Assembly: GCA_023159155.1 (NCBI GenBank)
Contig: JAJNNX010000027.1
Span: 310,001 to 374,000 of the forward strand
Direction of reading: 5' to 3'
Source of the DNA: Ustulina deusta
Lineage: Eukaryota; Ascomycota; Sordariomycetes; Xylariales; Xylariaceae
Length of the DNA stretch: 64,000 nt
Shown here piece by piece: positions 35,108 to 48,218 of the stretch. The position numbers and the translations under genes were made by a program. The notes under the pieces are model-generated. The model did no database searches and was not told the origin of the DNA. It was given only the letters and a program-made list of their open reading frames with translations. Each line of letters opens with the position of its first letter. Position 1 is the first letter of the stretch.

Positions 35108-35653
35108 ATGAGAGCAACGTCGAGATTGTTGGCCACGGCGGCGTCAACCGGAAATGGCCTCAAGCCTGCTCCTTTAGCCATTCTACCACCTATACCACTA
35201 TACCGACGTCTGCTACGGGCGCATCGGAAACATTTACCTGCGCCAATGCGCCAACTCGGCGACGAGTACGCCAAATCTGAGTTCCGCCTTCACAGGAATC
35301 TCGACAACCCTGCGCGGCTGGTACGGCCTAACCTCATCTGCGCTTACTCTTGAAGTTGCATCACCATTATTCTAATGACGAATGCTCTAGATCGGCTTCC
35401 TCACGGAATGGCAGCTATATGCCCAGCAAATCGAGGGTGACTCCTGGAAAGGCGAAAAACTCGATCCTGCCAAGGTCGCGAAGATGAGTGGTATGTCCTT
35501 CACCTTGGGATCTAGCGGTCATCACGCGTTGGTTTTATGCGCTTTTGAAACGGGATACTGACTCGTTGCCGGGCAGATCAACAAATTGGACAGATGTACG
35601 AGCTCATGCAGGCTATCAAGAACAGCGGTGAGAAAGGAAACGGCGAGGAGTGA
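35108..35653 (+). CDS. SDH7: Succinate dehydrogenase assembly factor 3 (Acn9/Sdh7), LYR protein
   Basis: Mitochondrial matrix chaperone that helps mature the iron-sulfur subunit of succinate dehydrogenase. Three exons (35108-35320, 35391-35490 and 35577-35653), with introns of 70 and 86 bp, give 129 residues, the normal family size. The LYR motif is present as [15 protein letters not shown]. It is followed by the family blocks [37 protein letters not shown] and [13 protein letters not shown]. The first about 20 residues are basic and Ser/Thr/Ala-rich ([14 protein letters not shown]), as expected for a mitochondrial presequence. Identification is firm. Confidence 0.93.
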
Positions 35654-36314
35654 ACGAACTTGGTTGGTCTCGCAATATAATGCACACGATCTTTCCTCTC
35701 TAGGTCTGCATAGTTATTAGTGACTTGCCTCACCGCTTGTGATATTACCTATTTGTGCATGGCATTGTTTTGATAGAGGGAGACGAGATGGTCTCACGAA
35801 TTATGTATCCCTGAGATGCACATTACGATTGCTAATTCAAGAATACCACAATAAAGTAAATATGCTGTATATATGCCATAGACATGGTATGCCTCTGCGA
35901 AAGAGATGCTTCATCGGATATAGAATCGATCTCTGTTGAACAACTCTGGGTTTTGTGAGCCAAGTAAAGACGCTTCAAATCATGCAGGCCATACAGTTCT
36001 AAATAAAATCCGAGATTCCTCAATTCTCAATTATCTCCCCTCTGTATTATCTTAGTCTTCTTTTCTATTTTCTGTTTTCTGTTTTATTTTATATAAACCA
36101 ATTCCTCCTTTACCAGATTGTCGTCGGGAGAATCGTTGCTTTTAGCTCGACTCCGTACCAGCATGTTTGTTGTCATGGCATATACTAGATAAGCACCTAG
36201 GCTCCCCACACTGTACAAGCACGTGATTCTCACCGGCACAGATAGATGACACAGTGTGGATTCTTCCACTTTTTTCCCCCGTCAACCCCAAACCACATTC
36301 ACATTCATCGCGAA
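35654..36314. other. Intergenic, promoter of DHR2
   Basis: About 660 bp, AT-rich around 36,000-36,120 with pyrimidine runs on the plus strand. An in-frame upstream ATG at 36246 could extend the helicase by 23 residues. No other gene seen. Confidence 0.5.
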
Positions 36315-38642
36315 ATGGATCAGCACAGGGCTAAGCGGCGAAAGACGAAGGGGAATGATCCCTCCGTTGTTAAAATCGGTGATAAGACTATATCCTTGAG
36401 CGCATTTCTTGCACCCCCACCGAAAAAGACCGAAGAGAAGCCATCATCTGAACCCGTGGAAAATGGCCCTGCTACGAATGGCGATAAGAAGGAGCAGCAA
36501 AAGCTTACGGATGAGACAGACAGCCAGGTATCAAAGAAAAAGCCTCGGAATGACGCCAATGGACGGCCAAGGACGGCAAAGGAGCGGGACACGCCAATGC
36601 TGAAAGCCAGAAAGGCACTGCCGATATGGGCATACCGTGACGAGATCAAGGCGAGTCTCCGCGGCGATAATGACATTCTCCTTGTCGTCGGCGAGACTGG
36701 CTCGGGAAAAAGTACACAGACGCCGCAGTTTCTCTGCGAAGAATCCTGGTGTCGGAGGAAGAAGGTGCGTGTGCAGTCAGACATTGTAGGGGTTGGTGGG
36801 ATGATCGCTATTACGCAACCACGTCGAGTCGCCGCCACGACACTGGCCGGCAGAGTAGCGCGGGAAATGGGCACACCACTAGGTGTCGCAGGTGAGGGAT
36901 CTGTCGGTTACTCGGTGCGATTCGATCACAAGGTTCCCAAGGGTGCCAAGATCAAGTTTCTTACCGAAGGTATGCTCTTACAAGAGCTCCTACGAGATCC
37001 GAATTTGCGGCAATACAGCGCCATCATCGTTGATGAGATCCACGAGAGAAGCGTCGATGTTGACTTGATTACTGGCTTTTTGAAACAGATCCTGTCCAGC
37101 GATAAAGCTGGACGAGGCGGGATACCACTAAAAGTTGTCATCATGAGCGCGACTGTGGATGTTGAAAAGATCCAAGACTTCTTCAAACCGGATGATGCGC
37201 CAACCCTTTTGAGACTCCTCCGCATCAAGGGAAGACAATACTCAGTAGAAGTCAAGCATACGGAAAAGCCCGTTCCCGATATACAAGAGGCACTAGTGAA
37301 GAAAATATTCGATATTCACCAACACGAACCATTACCCGGCGACATACTAGCATTTCTCACCGGACAGGAGGAGATCGAAGCCGCCCAGCGTCTCATTGAA
37401 GAGCACTGTGCCACCTTAGCTTCGAACGTACCAAAGCTGCTTGTGTGCCCCCTTTACGGGCAACTCTCAATCCAGGCTCAACAGGATGCTTTCCGGCCGG
37501 CAAAGACCAAGTACACTCGAAAGGTAGTTTTGGCCACTAACATCGCTGAGACTTCAGTCACTGTTCCCGGCGTGCGCTACGTCATTGACTGCGGTAAGGC
37601 AAAGGTGAAACAGTTCCGCGCACGACTCGGGATGGAGTCTCTCCTGGCCAAGGCGATATCTAAATCCTCAGCGATCCAACGAACAGGGCGAGCAGGTCGT
37701 GAAGGACCGGGGAAATGTTTTAGGCTATATACATCCGAGACATATGATGAGCTACAGGACGCCGATCTACCCGAGATTCTCCGCAACGACGTCCTAGGCG
37801 CCGTGCTGACAATGAAGGCACGCGGCATTAACGACATTCTCTCGTTCCCTCTGATGGACTTCCCAGACATCGAGGCTGTCGAAAAGGCGCTGATACATCT
37901 ATATGGCTTGGGCGCTCTCGCCAACGACGGCAGCATAACGCAGATCGGGCGCAAGTTAGCTTTATTCCCCGTGTCTGCCCCGTACGGACGTGTGCTGCTC
38001 GCAGCTGCCTCCCCCGAATTCGACTGTCTCCTCGAAGTGATCGACGTGATCGCCGTAATAACATCCGGCGAGACCATCTTCCACCAGATCCAAACGGAAG
38101 AGGATAGCGAGCGCGACACGATCGAAGAGGCTCGAAAGGAGCTGCAGCGCCGCGAAGGCGACGTCCTCACCTTCCTGACCACGATGCAGCGGTACGCGGC
38201 CGAGAACGCAGACCGGATAGCGTGGTGTCGCGCGCGCCGCGTCAGCGTACGCAACATGCGCCAAGCCCTCAACATCCGTCGGCAGCTGCGCGGGATCTGC
38301 GTCAAGGAGAAGCTCTTGGCCGAGCCGCCGCCGCCCGATCCGCAGCCGTTCGTGCCGCTGTCACCCGAGCGCGCCGACGTCCTGCTGCGGTGCTTCATGC
38401 GCGGCTTCGCGACCAAGACGGCCCTGCTCGCCCCCGACTCCAGCTACGTCACCGTGCAGGGCAAGCACGTCGTCGCCATACACCCGTCGAGCGTGCTGCA
38501 CGGCCAGAAGAAGGAGGCCATCATGTTCCTGGAGCACGTCTTCACGCAGAAGAACTACGCCAAGAAGGTCAGCGCCATTCGCGCCGATTGGATCGTCGAG
38601 GCGATGGGAGGAGGTGGAGCTGAACCTGTTTCTATTGATTAG
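36315..38642 (+). CDS. DHR2: DEAH-box RNA helicase, Dhr2-like
   Basis: ATP-dependent RNA helicase; the yeast relative works in the nucleolus on 18S rRNA processing for the small ribosomal subunit. Single exon of 775 residues from the ATG at 36315 (MDQHRAKRRKTKGND); an in-frame ATG at 36246 would give 798. The N-terminus is basic with a nuclear-type KRRKTK cluster. Helicase motifs: I GETGSGKST (126-134), Ia TQPRRVAA, II DEIH (240-243), III SAT (278-280), V ATNIAETSVT, VI QRTGRAGREGPG (455-466). The C-terminal HA2 and OB-fold regions are present, ending AIRADWIVEAMGG. The conserved internal tail LLRCFMRGFATKTALL also fits. GC content rises towards the 3' end. Which member of the DEAH/RHA group it is rests on size and tail. 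Confidence 0.9.
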   Translation: MDQHRAKRRKTKGNDPSVVKIGDKTISLSAFLAPPPKKTEEKPSSEPVENGPATNGDKKEQQKLTDETDSQVSKKKPRNDANGRPRTAKERDTPMLKARKALPIWAYRDEIKASLRGDNDILLVVGETGSGKSTQTPQFLCEESWCRRKKVRVQSDIVGVGGMIAITQPRRVAATTLAGRVAREMGTPLGVAGEGSVGYSVRFDHKVPKGAKIKFLTEGMLLQELLRDPNLRQYSAIIVDEIHERSVDVDLITGFLKQILSSDKAGRGGIPLKVVIMSATVDVEKIQDFFKPDDAPTLLRLLRIKGRQYSVEVKHTEKPVPDIQEALVKKIFDIHQHEPLPGDILAFLTGQEEIEAAQRLIEEHCATLASNVPKLLVCPLYGQLSIQAQQDAFRPAKTKYTRKVVLATNIAETSVTVPGVRYVIDCGKAKVKQFRARLGMESLLAKAISKSSAIQRTGRAGREGPGKCFRLYTSETYDELQDADLPEILRNDVLGAVLTMKARGINDILSFPLMDFPDIEAVEKALIHLYGLGALANDGSITQIGRKLALFPVSAPYGRVLLAAASPEFDCLLEVIDVIAVITSGETIFHQIQTEEDSERDTIEEARKELQRREGDVLTFLTTMQRYAAENADRIAWCRARRVSVRNMRQALNIRRQLRGICVKEKLLAEPPPPDPQPFVPLSPERADVLLRCFMRGFATKTALLAPDSSYVTVQGKHVVAIHPSSVLHGQKKEAIMFLEHVFTQKNYAKKVSAIRADWIVEAMGGGGAEPVSID

Positions 38643-39310
38643 TGAAGGGGGCTCACGCGCTTCGGCTGTGCGGTGCTGTCTGGATGGAGATATTTTGACG
38701 TTGGTAAATACACCTCGTCTCTTCGCGATATCAGCCTACTTGGAGCTCTCAGTAGAAGAAAGACGGAATAAATATCGATAACTGGTGATCCATAGACATG
38801 AATTTGTAGAATTAACATTGCATCTATACCTACTAACATGTTATGCAATACCCATATCGCCTACCCGTCTCCCTCCCGTGCCATATCCAATTCCGCCCGC
38901 GAGACGGCAGAAGTAAAAGTCCCTCCGACCCCTCCATTTACGAGTATCCAACTATTTAATAATCAGTAGACAACATCACACCGTAGTATAGAAGAATGCA
39001 GTACTCTCTCTCTCTTATAGCCTTTTATTCGAGGCCCTTCCGAGAACCAAGCGGACATATAAGTGGAAAACTCAGCTCTTAAACGGAGGTGGGAACGGAG
39101 AACATGATAGTCTCGCTTCGAAGCCAGTGAGACAGACAGGCAGGCAAGCAGGCAGAAAATCTCCAAAGTTCACGGCCTCTGTTTATTTAAGAGTCGCAAG
39201 TTTGCGGGAAGGTTCTGCTTTTTAAAAACATGGGAGATCGATACTATACTAACTACTACATTCCTCGATTAGAACTTGACCGGCGCTAATGGCTTGGTAT
39301 ACAATAATCT
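38643..39310. other. Intergenic, left border of AT-rich block
   Basis: Downstream region of the helicase gene. Base composition is normal until about 39,300, then changes within a few dozen bases to almost pure A/T. No gene seen. Confidence 0.5.
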
Positions 39311-41159
39311 TTTCCGTTAGACTATAATTAGAAAGCATTTATTTAAGCAGATATTATATAAATATGCTTGTTTTTAATAGAATGTTTATATAGTGCTAAC
39401 TTTTGTTAGCTAAACAGGTTTGCAGCTAGAATATATAGCCGAATTATATATTCTATAGCTAAAACATATAAAATAGCTAAATTTTTTAATTCTAGCTAAA
39501 TTACATAAATTTAACTAAATTATATAAATCTATAATAATATTAATAGTATAACTAATTAATATAGCTTGTTAACCTAGCTAAAATAGCTTTAATATTACT
39601 ACTTATACTTAAACTATATAATTAAATAAATAAAAATATTATAAAAGCTAAATATAGCTTTTTAAAACTTATTAAATAGGTTTATAAGTATTATTTAAAA
39701 TAAAAAAAAATAAAAATATTATTATTTATTAAAAATTATTAGATCTTATTTAATTTAAATATTAATAATAAATATATATTAATAAATAAAAGCTAAATTT
39801 TTATTAGTATTTTATTTATTATTAAAAAAAGCTTTTATAGAATTTTTTTTTTAAAAAGCTATTATATATTTTAAAATATTTGATAAATAATATATTTTTA
39901 ATTAATAAATATAATAAAAAATAATTTTTAGCAGTTATATTTTTTAGTTTAGTTTTTGCTAGCTAGAATTAAAAATAATATTATAAAAAAAATTTATTAA
40001 ATAAAACAAAATCAAAAGTTAATAATAGCTATTTTTAATATTTTTTATTTTAATTGCAATAATATATTTATATTTTTAAATAAATAATTTAAAAAGTTTT
40101 TATAGCATTATTAGATTAGTTATTGCTAAATTATATATATATTTATAAAAATATTTAAAAAAATAATTAGCTATATTAATATATTTTTATAGTTTATTAA
40201 AAAAAATTTATAATATAATTAGTTTTAGTTTAATACTATATTAATAAGTAATTTTACTAAAAATATTAGTTTTAGCAAATTTTATTATTATTTAATTATT
40301 AATATAAATAAAACTTTAATATTTTTTAAATTTTTAATAAATTATATATATAATTTTATAAATATTAAGTTAATTAAAAAAAAGCAATAAAAAAATAAAT
40401 AAAATACTAAATAATATTAGTTTTAATAATAATTACTAATAAGTTATATATAAAAAAATTAAAATTTTTGATTATTTTTTATAATAAAAGTAATATTTTT
40501 ACTAAAAAAGAATTGCTATATTATAAAAGTATTAATATAAAGTTTAATACTACTATATATAATAATAATAAATTATTTAAAAAATAGATTAAAACAAACC
40601 TAACTGTTTATATTAAAAAAATAATTATTTATTAGTAATAAATATAGTTAATTTTTATAAAACCCCGCAGGTTAAAAAAGCGCTAAAAAACGCAAATATT
40701 TTAATAGTAATAATCTTGCCTAGCTTTATAGCCTATTTTTAATTATTAGATATAAGATTTAATAAAGTTTTTAAAATTTAGTTATATAAAAAGTTAGATT
40801 TTTATTTAAAACAGTTAAATAAAACAGAAAAGTTGTTTAAAAAACTAATATTTTTATTTATTTAAATAACTATAATAATTATTTTATTAGTATTAAAGGT
40901 ATTAATTTATTATAGTTGCAGTTAAATAACTAGTATTGCTAGCTAAATAAATATATAAACTTTAAAATTATAAAAATTATTATTGTTTTAAAAAGCAGTA
41001 ATAAATTTTTTATAATAATAGAAATCTTTAAAATACCTTAAAATATTTATAAATATTTTTAAAATAAAATATTAAAAAAAATATATAAATAATATAAGTT
41101 ATATATAAATAATTCAAAATAGAAATAGTTAATTAGCTAAAAAATATTAATATTATATA

Positions 41160-41446
41160 TATTAAATAGGCTATGTATAATATTGTACGTAAAAATAAAT
41201 AAACGCGCGTTAACAAAATGTACTATATTGTACTATATCTAAATTTTGTACTAAAAAAAAAAAAAAAAAAAATGCTTTGTATAAAACAGAAATCTTTTTA
41301 AGGAAAAAATTCTATTAGCATATAAGCTAAAACAATAAAAAAAAATAAAGTCCTTATAGCTAATAGTTTTTATATAAAAATATTTGTTTACTTATATAAT
41401 ATATAAATATATAATATAGTTATAACTAATATTAGTTATTTTAATA
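41160..41446 (-). repeat. Copia-type 3' LTR (heavily RIP-mutated)
   Basis: This matches 48219-48504 over its whole length. Differences are overwhelmingly C to T or G to A in this copy; for example the pairable CACCTGCGT arm of the other copy has become TACTTATAT here. Confidence 0.75.
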
Positions 41447-42087
41447 TTAGCTATTTTTTTTTTTAGTTATAACTGTTTATTATATAAAAAAAAAAAAAAT
41501 AATTATATATTATATAACTAACTAAAATATATATATAATATTTTATTTAATAAGTATATTGATTAGATTAGTAATCTAGCCTTATATATAATAGCTAAGT
41601 TATTTAATTGTTTATTTTAAATATAATTGCAAAAAGCAAGATTATAAAACTAATGTTTTAGCTATATAATTAGCTAAAAATATAAGCTAGGGGTTACTTA
41701 GTAGCTATCCGGGTTAAAACTAAACTAAGTACTTTTAATCCGTGCATTAGCAAGGTTTATAATTAGCTAGCTTGTTTGGTTAGTAGGCTTTATATAGGCA
41801 ATTATTAGTTAAAGCTTTTGGTATAGTATATATATAGCTAAATTAACAAACATTTTTTGTATAAAAAGAACGCAAAAGTAAGCAAATGTATATTGTTTTA
41901 TATAAAAAGAATATAGAAATAATAAGTAAATATATGTTGTTTTGTATAGAAAAAACATAAAAATAGGCAAGTATATATTAACTTGTGTATAAAAGAGCCT
42001 AAATATAAAAAGCACTTAAGTTCTTTGCTATTTTCTGTCTTTTATTACTTTTATAATTTACTGTTTTATATGTTGGTCCGTTTTTAT

Positions 42088-42116
42088 ATATATATATATA
42101 TATATATACTTATACC

Positions 42117-42156
<40 letters not shown>
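42088..42156. repeat. TA dinucleotide microsatellite
   Basis: Two runs of alternating T and A separated by a short cttatacccacacac spacer, inside the Copia-type relic. Simple repeat, no function implied. Confidence 0.9.
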
Positions 42157-42162
<6 letters not shown>

Positions 42163-43899
42163 ATAGATATTATCTAGCTATTTAATAATAATAGTTGTAT
42201 ATTTATTATTATTAAATAAAAACTTAAATATAATATTATATTACTACTAATAAACAATCCAAACAATTGTTGCTTTTTTGCTATATTATATATTAATATA
42301 AGTATTTATTTTTGCTTTATATAATATATTTATATATATTACTAATATATTAGCTTTTTATATATAAGCTAATAAAGCCTAGGTTGCTGTTTTACCTTTA
42401 GTTAATATTTAGATTTAAATATTATTAATTAAACTGCTTACGTTTATAATTGTACAAATCTTTTGTTATAAAGGTTACTTTTATATAGTTTTTATCCAGT
42501 TATGTAGTATTACTATTGCTGCTTATACACAGAATGCCTATATAGCCCATAATAGCTTCCTGTTTTATAACTATTGCTAAATTGTTAGATTTTAACGTAA
42601 TGCTTGTGCTATGTATATATAGCGATCGTATAGTACTTAATATAATTACTATATATAAAAAAAAAAAAGTTTTATAAAAAAAAAAAAAAAAAAGTTCTTA
42701 GTTATATAATAAAAAAATAAATACTTAAAAAGAAATAAAATAAAATTTATATTATTTTTATTTAGAATTAATATATTATATATTATTTTTATTATTTTAA
42801 TTTTTTTTTTTTTTATAAATACTATACTTATATAATAACTTTTTATATTTATTTAATAAATGTTTTAATTTGTATAGTTAGCTTATTTATTAAAACAAAA
42901 GTTTTTAGTACTTAGTTCGGCGTTTGTTTTATAAATATATTAGCTAGATTATTTTTCTTATTAATTTATTATATTTTAAAATTTTTTTTTTTTTTATATA
43001 ACTTATAAAAAGATATAATATTAATTATTAACTGCTTTTTTTATATTATACCTAGTTTTACTAAGCAATTATATAATAATTTTAAGTTTAAATATAAAAC
43101 AATTAAAATTAAAAGTAATTTTAGTAAAGCTATAATTTTTTAAAATATTATATAAAAAGCAATAGTACTATTAAATCTATTAATTATGCTATATAACTTA
43201 TTTGTAAGTATGTTTTTAGTTATTTGTTTATATTTATTTAAGTTTTAGTATATAATATTATTTTTAATTTTAAAGTTTAAATTTTTTTTTATATAGCGTT
43301 TTATACTTAATATAATAATAAATCCGAACTAAAAAATTATATTTATATTGTTTATAAATAATCTATTTATAAAAATAAATAGTTTTATATAGCATAGGTT
43401 AAATAATATAAACGTTAAACCGTAGTTATAGTTATTGATTTATTATTAAATTTTTTTGTTTAGATTTTTAACGTTATATAGTATAAGGTCTATTATTTAG
43501 GCAGTAATACATAGGTTGTATGTTACTTTTAGCTAGCAAATATTACTAATATATGCTTTTTTTGCTTGTTATAAAATATATTACTAAGTAAAATCAGCTA
43601 TATAAAAGTTAACTAAGTTTAATTAGTTTATTTAGCTTTTTTAAATTAAAATAATTTTTTTTTTAAATAATAATATAATTTATTTATTATTAAACTTTAT
43701 AAAGTAGTTTTACTGAAATGTTTTTTTTAGCTTTATATAAAACTTAATTTATTAAAGTTTATGTTTTTTTTTTTCTAAAAAGCCTAAAGTTATAAAGCTA
43801 AACATATTATCTATTTATAAGCTAGTAATACTAAAGTTATATAATAGATTTTTTATAAATAAAAGATATAAATTATATATAAAAATAATTATTTTTAGT

Positions 43900-44200
43900 T
43901 TTTTGTAATAGTACTAATAATATGTTTTAAACTAGTATAGCCCTAATTTTGTAAGTTTATATAATAGTTATACGATTTAAAGAATTATTCTATTAAAATA
44001 TTTTAATTTTAGTTCGGATAATAGTTATATAATAATTTTTTTAGTTAGTTTATTTTTTAACTATATATATACTTATATAATATTTTAAAGCTTGCTTAAA
44101 ATATTAAAATTATAAATTAAAAAAAAGCTTAGTATAAAAAATAGTTGTTAGTTTATTTGTTAGATTATAAGCAACTAAATAAAAACTATTTTTTTATTTT
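43900..44200 (-). pseudogene. Possible Copia reverse transcriptase relic
   Basis: Reading the minus strand through TAA/TAG stops gives a segment that weakly resembles the start of the fungal Copia-type RVT_2 domain (IQQINQ, compared with the usual IQRxSQR). The match is short and degraded; it is supported mainly by its position downstream of the integrase relic. Confidence 0.35.
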
Positions 44201-44689
44201 TATTATTATAGCTTTATATAATAAGTTAGGACTTTTTGTATAGCTTAGTTATTTTTTTTTTAATCTTTTATATAAACTAAAACTTAAAAATCTAAGTATT
44301 GTTATATTTAGCTGGGTTATATTTTACGAACTAAAATATGCTTTATGTAATAAAATTATTAATTTTTATAGCGTCTGATTCTTTAAATAGTTTACTAAGT
44401 GTATTAATTATGCTGTTTTTATATAATTTAATAGCTAAAGTATAGCTTTATTTTTTTTAAAAAGTTAGGAATAGCTAGCTAATTTATTATATAAAAGTTA
44501 TAAAAAATTATATAGCTTTTTAAGAGTATTTTTATTTTTTTTATATATTAAGCTTTTAAAAAAGTTATATATTTTTTATTTTTTTATTTTAATTATTTAA
44601 AAGTATTTTTTTAGTTATATAGTAGTAAAGCTTAACTTAGGTCTATTTAAACTATATTAAGCTATTTATTAAATTAATAATTATGTCTA

Positions 44690-44993
44690 ACTTTTTAATA
44701 GATTTTATTTTGTATAGTCTGTTTTAGCTTTTTTTTTTTTGCTATACTAGAATTTTGCTTTAGAAAAAAAGTAATAATATATTATACAAAACTGGTCTGT
44801 TGCACTAATTAATCGTACAGTTAATTTTAATTTTTGCTTTTTTTTCACGCAATATTTTTATAGCTTTTTTTATAGCTTTTGCTTTTTATATAATATTAAA
44901 CAAAGGGGGTAAGTCCTAGTTAACTTTAAGGTATGCTTTAAAGATTAGAAGGATTAGTACAAAGCTATTTGGCCTAGCGGTATTATTTAAAGC
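44690..44993 (-). pseudogene. Copia-type integrase C-terminal relic
   Basis: The minus-strand translation reads ALNNTARPNSFVLILLIFKAY, then a Lys-rich helix, then a segment restored as VLVW, then NRLYK. It follows the order of the fungal Copia polyprotein segment with NDTxGPxGLVPTLLVFGAYP and VLVWRExxxWxGPY. Stops fall at positions where Gln or Trp codons would have been hit by RIP. Confidence 0.6.
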
Positions 44994-47900
44994 TTTAATT
45001 ATTATTTATAGGATTAACTTATTTTTTATATAATAACTAATTTTAGTTTTTAATATATTATATATATAATAAAATAAGCTATATGTTTTTTTAATTTTGC
45101 TTATTACTTAATATATCTTAATAAGCATTACATAATACTAAAAGCTTATAATTTTAGTTTAGTTCTAAAACTTTTTAGATAAAAAGTTTATACTTAGGTT
45201 ATATATAATATTATTAGAAAATCTTTAGTATATATTAATTTAATATTTATATAGCGTTTTTTAAACATTTTGTATAAATATTAATTTAAAAAATATTATT
45301 GCTTAAAACAATATAGCAGTATTAATTATATAAAAAACCTATTTATTATTTATTTATATAATATTAATTATTACTTTATAATTAAAATTATAATTATTTT
45401 TAATTAAAAACTTAAAACGTTAGAATATTTATTTATATAACTAATAATAATAATAAAACTTTTAGATCTTTTTTAAAATTAAATAATTAATATTATGCTT
45501 TATATAACTAAATATTTTATATAGTTTTTTTGTATAAAAGTATCCAAATTAGTAGTAAAACTATTATAGTTCTATTTTTATAAAAAATATGCTAGCTTTA
45601 TGCAGTTTAATATTAAAAAATAAATATTCTTATTTATATATAATAAAAATAGTCTTGCTATTTTTTTATATAATAATATTTTTTATATTATTAAAATATG
45701 CTTATAAATAATTAGTATTTTTAAAAAAAAACAGAAATAATATTAAGCTATTTAAAATATAATATATTGTTATATTAAAGGTATTTTTTATTTGTATAGT
45801 ACCTATAGCTAAAATTATACTATTATTACTAAACCTAATATATATAGTTCCTAGTGTCTAGTTAACTTTTATATAAAGGTATAATCTAATATAGGCCTTT
45901 AATTATATTTTTATTATTATTAAATAGTTTAAAGCGCTTATATTTTATAGTTTGTTTTAGTATTTTATATAATACTAATTATTTAAAATAAACTAATTAA
46001 ACAGAACATCCGTTTTATAGTTCTAAATATTTTTTCTAGTTATATAATATATAAATATATTAAAAACTTTTTAAATATAAGTTTAACGTTATATATTATT
46101 TTATATAAGTTAAAATATTAGTTTTTTATATAAGCTTATTTTTAAAAAGTATGTTTTATTAATTAATATTTTTTTTTTTAGTATATAAAATATTTTTTGT
46201 TTATATAGTTGTTTCTAAAGTTCTAATCCTTTAAATAATCTTATTATATATTTAGTTTATTTAATAATTTAAAAAATCTAAATCAGTAGCTTTTTATATA
46301 ATAATTTTGGTTATACTTCTTATTAGTAAAATAGGCATTATTATTTTTTTATACGAAATATTTTAATATATTATCTATTACTACTTAAATATATACTTAA
46401 AGATTAAAAAAAAAACTTTTATATATTAACTTTTAAAATATAAGTACTATAGCTAGTTTAAATACTTTTTAATATATTTATATAATAGTTATATTCAGTT
46501 AGATTTCTTTTTAGTAGTTTATATTAAATATTTGCTATATTTTTATAAGTTTATTAATTATAAGTTTTAGTATTTTATGTAGTACTAATTTTAGGTTTTT
46601 TTTTTTTTTTTATATAAATATAATCAAAGTCTAATTAGCTTAATACTAATTATAGTTTATATTATTATTAAAATAACTATTTATTATATAATAAATCTTA
46701 TATTATATTTTTCCTAGTCTAATATAATATATATAATATTTTTCTGTAAAATTTTCTAAAATGTTTAAAAATATAGCGTAATATTAGTTTTTTATTATTT
46801 TAAGCTATTAATAAATATTTATAAATAAGCATACTTTATTATAAAATAAATTATATAAATAGCTTATATAGTTTTTTTTTTTTTTTTATATTTTTAAAAA
46901 AACAATATATTTTTTAAACAAAAGTAGTTTGTTTTATATATTCTTTATAAGAAATAAATCTAAAAAAAAGCTATTTAATATAAGTTCTAGTGTTATATAA
47001 AGGTATGCTTGTAGTATAAAAGTTTAAAAAAAATTATAAACTATAAAGTACTTATATATTAATTAGAAGTTTAGTTTATAATCTGTTTTTAATATATAAT
47101 TATATATTATTTCTAGCGTATGTTAAGTTTTTATAGTTAGTTATATATATTTAAAGTTCTAGTTTTTATAGGGTTAGAATTATATATTTTAAATAAGTAT
47201 TAGTTTAGGCCGTATAAGTTCTAGTTATTTAATATTTAGTTTTAGTTCTGTTTATATAATAGGTTAAAGGGTTAAAGTAAGCTAAAGGGTTTTTTAAAAA
47301 GTAGCTTAGAATTATTAACTAGGTATAAAAAAAACTAATAATTATTATATAATAAATATTTGGGCTGTTCGGGTTAGAGATCCTAGAGATTTAATAATTT
47401 TAAATTTACTTTGTATAATTATAGCAAATTGTTTGTAAGCTATATTTTTTTTAACTAGCTTTTATATATATTTTTTTTTAATTATTATTATAAACTTTGC
47501 ATATATATTTTAGTAGATTGTATAAAAATAATCCGCTATTTATTTTTTAAAGTTTTTTTTAAACGCTTTTTAAAATAGCTATCTGGACCTTTTTATATTT
47601 TAATATTTAATAAATTAGTAGGCAAACTATATATTTATTATAATTTTACTTGTATAAAATTTGTTAAAGTTTTTGTTTTAAAGATTAAAGTTGATATAGT
47701 TTTATATAGTCTTTGTATTAATACTAATATTTTTAGCGAGTTTTTTATATATAAAGTTTAAACGTAATTTAGCAGACTTTGCTGAAGTGCTTAGTGCTTT
47801 TTGTGTTATAGTAAGGTAAAGGGGGGGGGAAGGGGGAAGAAAGGGGAGTTAAAAAGTTTGTCTAGCTATTATATAATAATATAGTTAAAAATAGTACAAT

Positions 47901-48218
47901 TATGTACTATTTTTTTTTCTTTTATATAATATTTTATTAATTTAAAAAAAAAGGTTATATTATGTAATAAAAAAATAGATCTTTTTATTTTTTATATAAT
48001 AAGCAAATATTTTGTTAGTCCAAAAAAAAAGGTTATATTTGCTTTATTTTCGAACAACATATATTAACTAGTTAAAAAAAATAATTGTTATATAGTAAAA
48101 AAATAAAATGCAATATAAAGTTTTTTTTATTTACAGAAAACTTAGCTTTATTTTTATTTTTGCTAATCTGTAATATTTTTGTAATCGGATTAAAAGTACT
48201 TTAGTAACTACTAATTAG

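Noticed and set aside
36246..36314. Upstream in-frame ATG for DHR2
   Set aside because: The extra 23 residues look like translated leader; the ATG at 36315 starts a basic N-terminus. Not excluded, only less likely.
37577..38416. 279-codon minus-strand frame opposite the DEAH helicase
   Set aside because: Arg/Ser-rich antisense shadow in GC-rich coding DNA; the plus strand has all helicase motifs.
42088..42156. Regular TA runs considered as a CRISPR-like or other array
   Set aside because: Plain dinucleotide microsatellite in a eukaryotic genome; no repeat-spacer structure.
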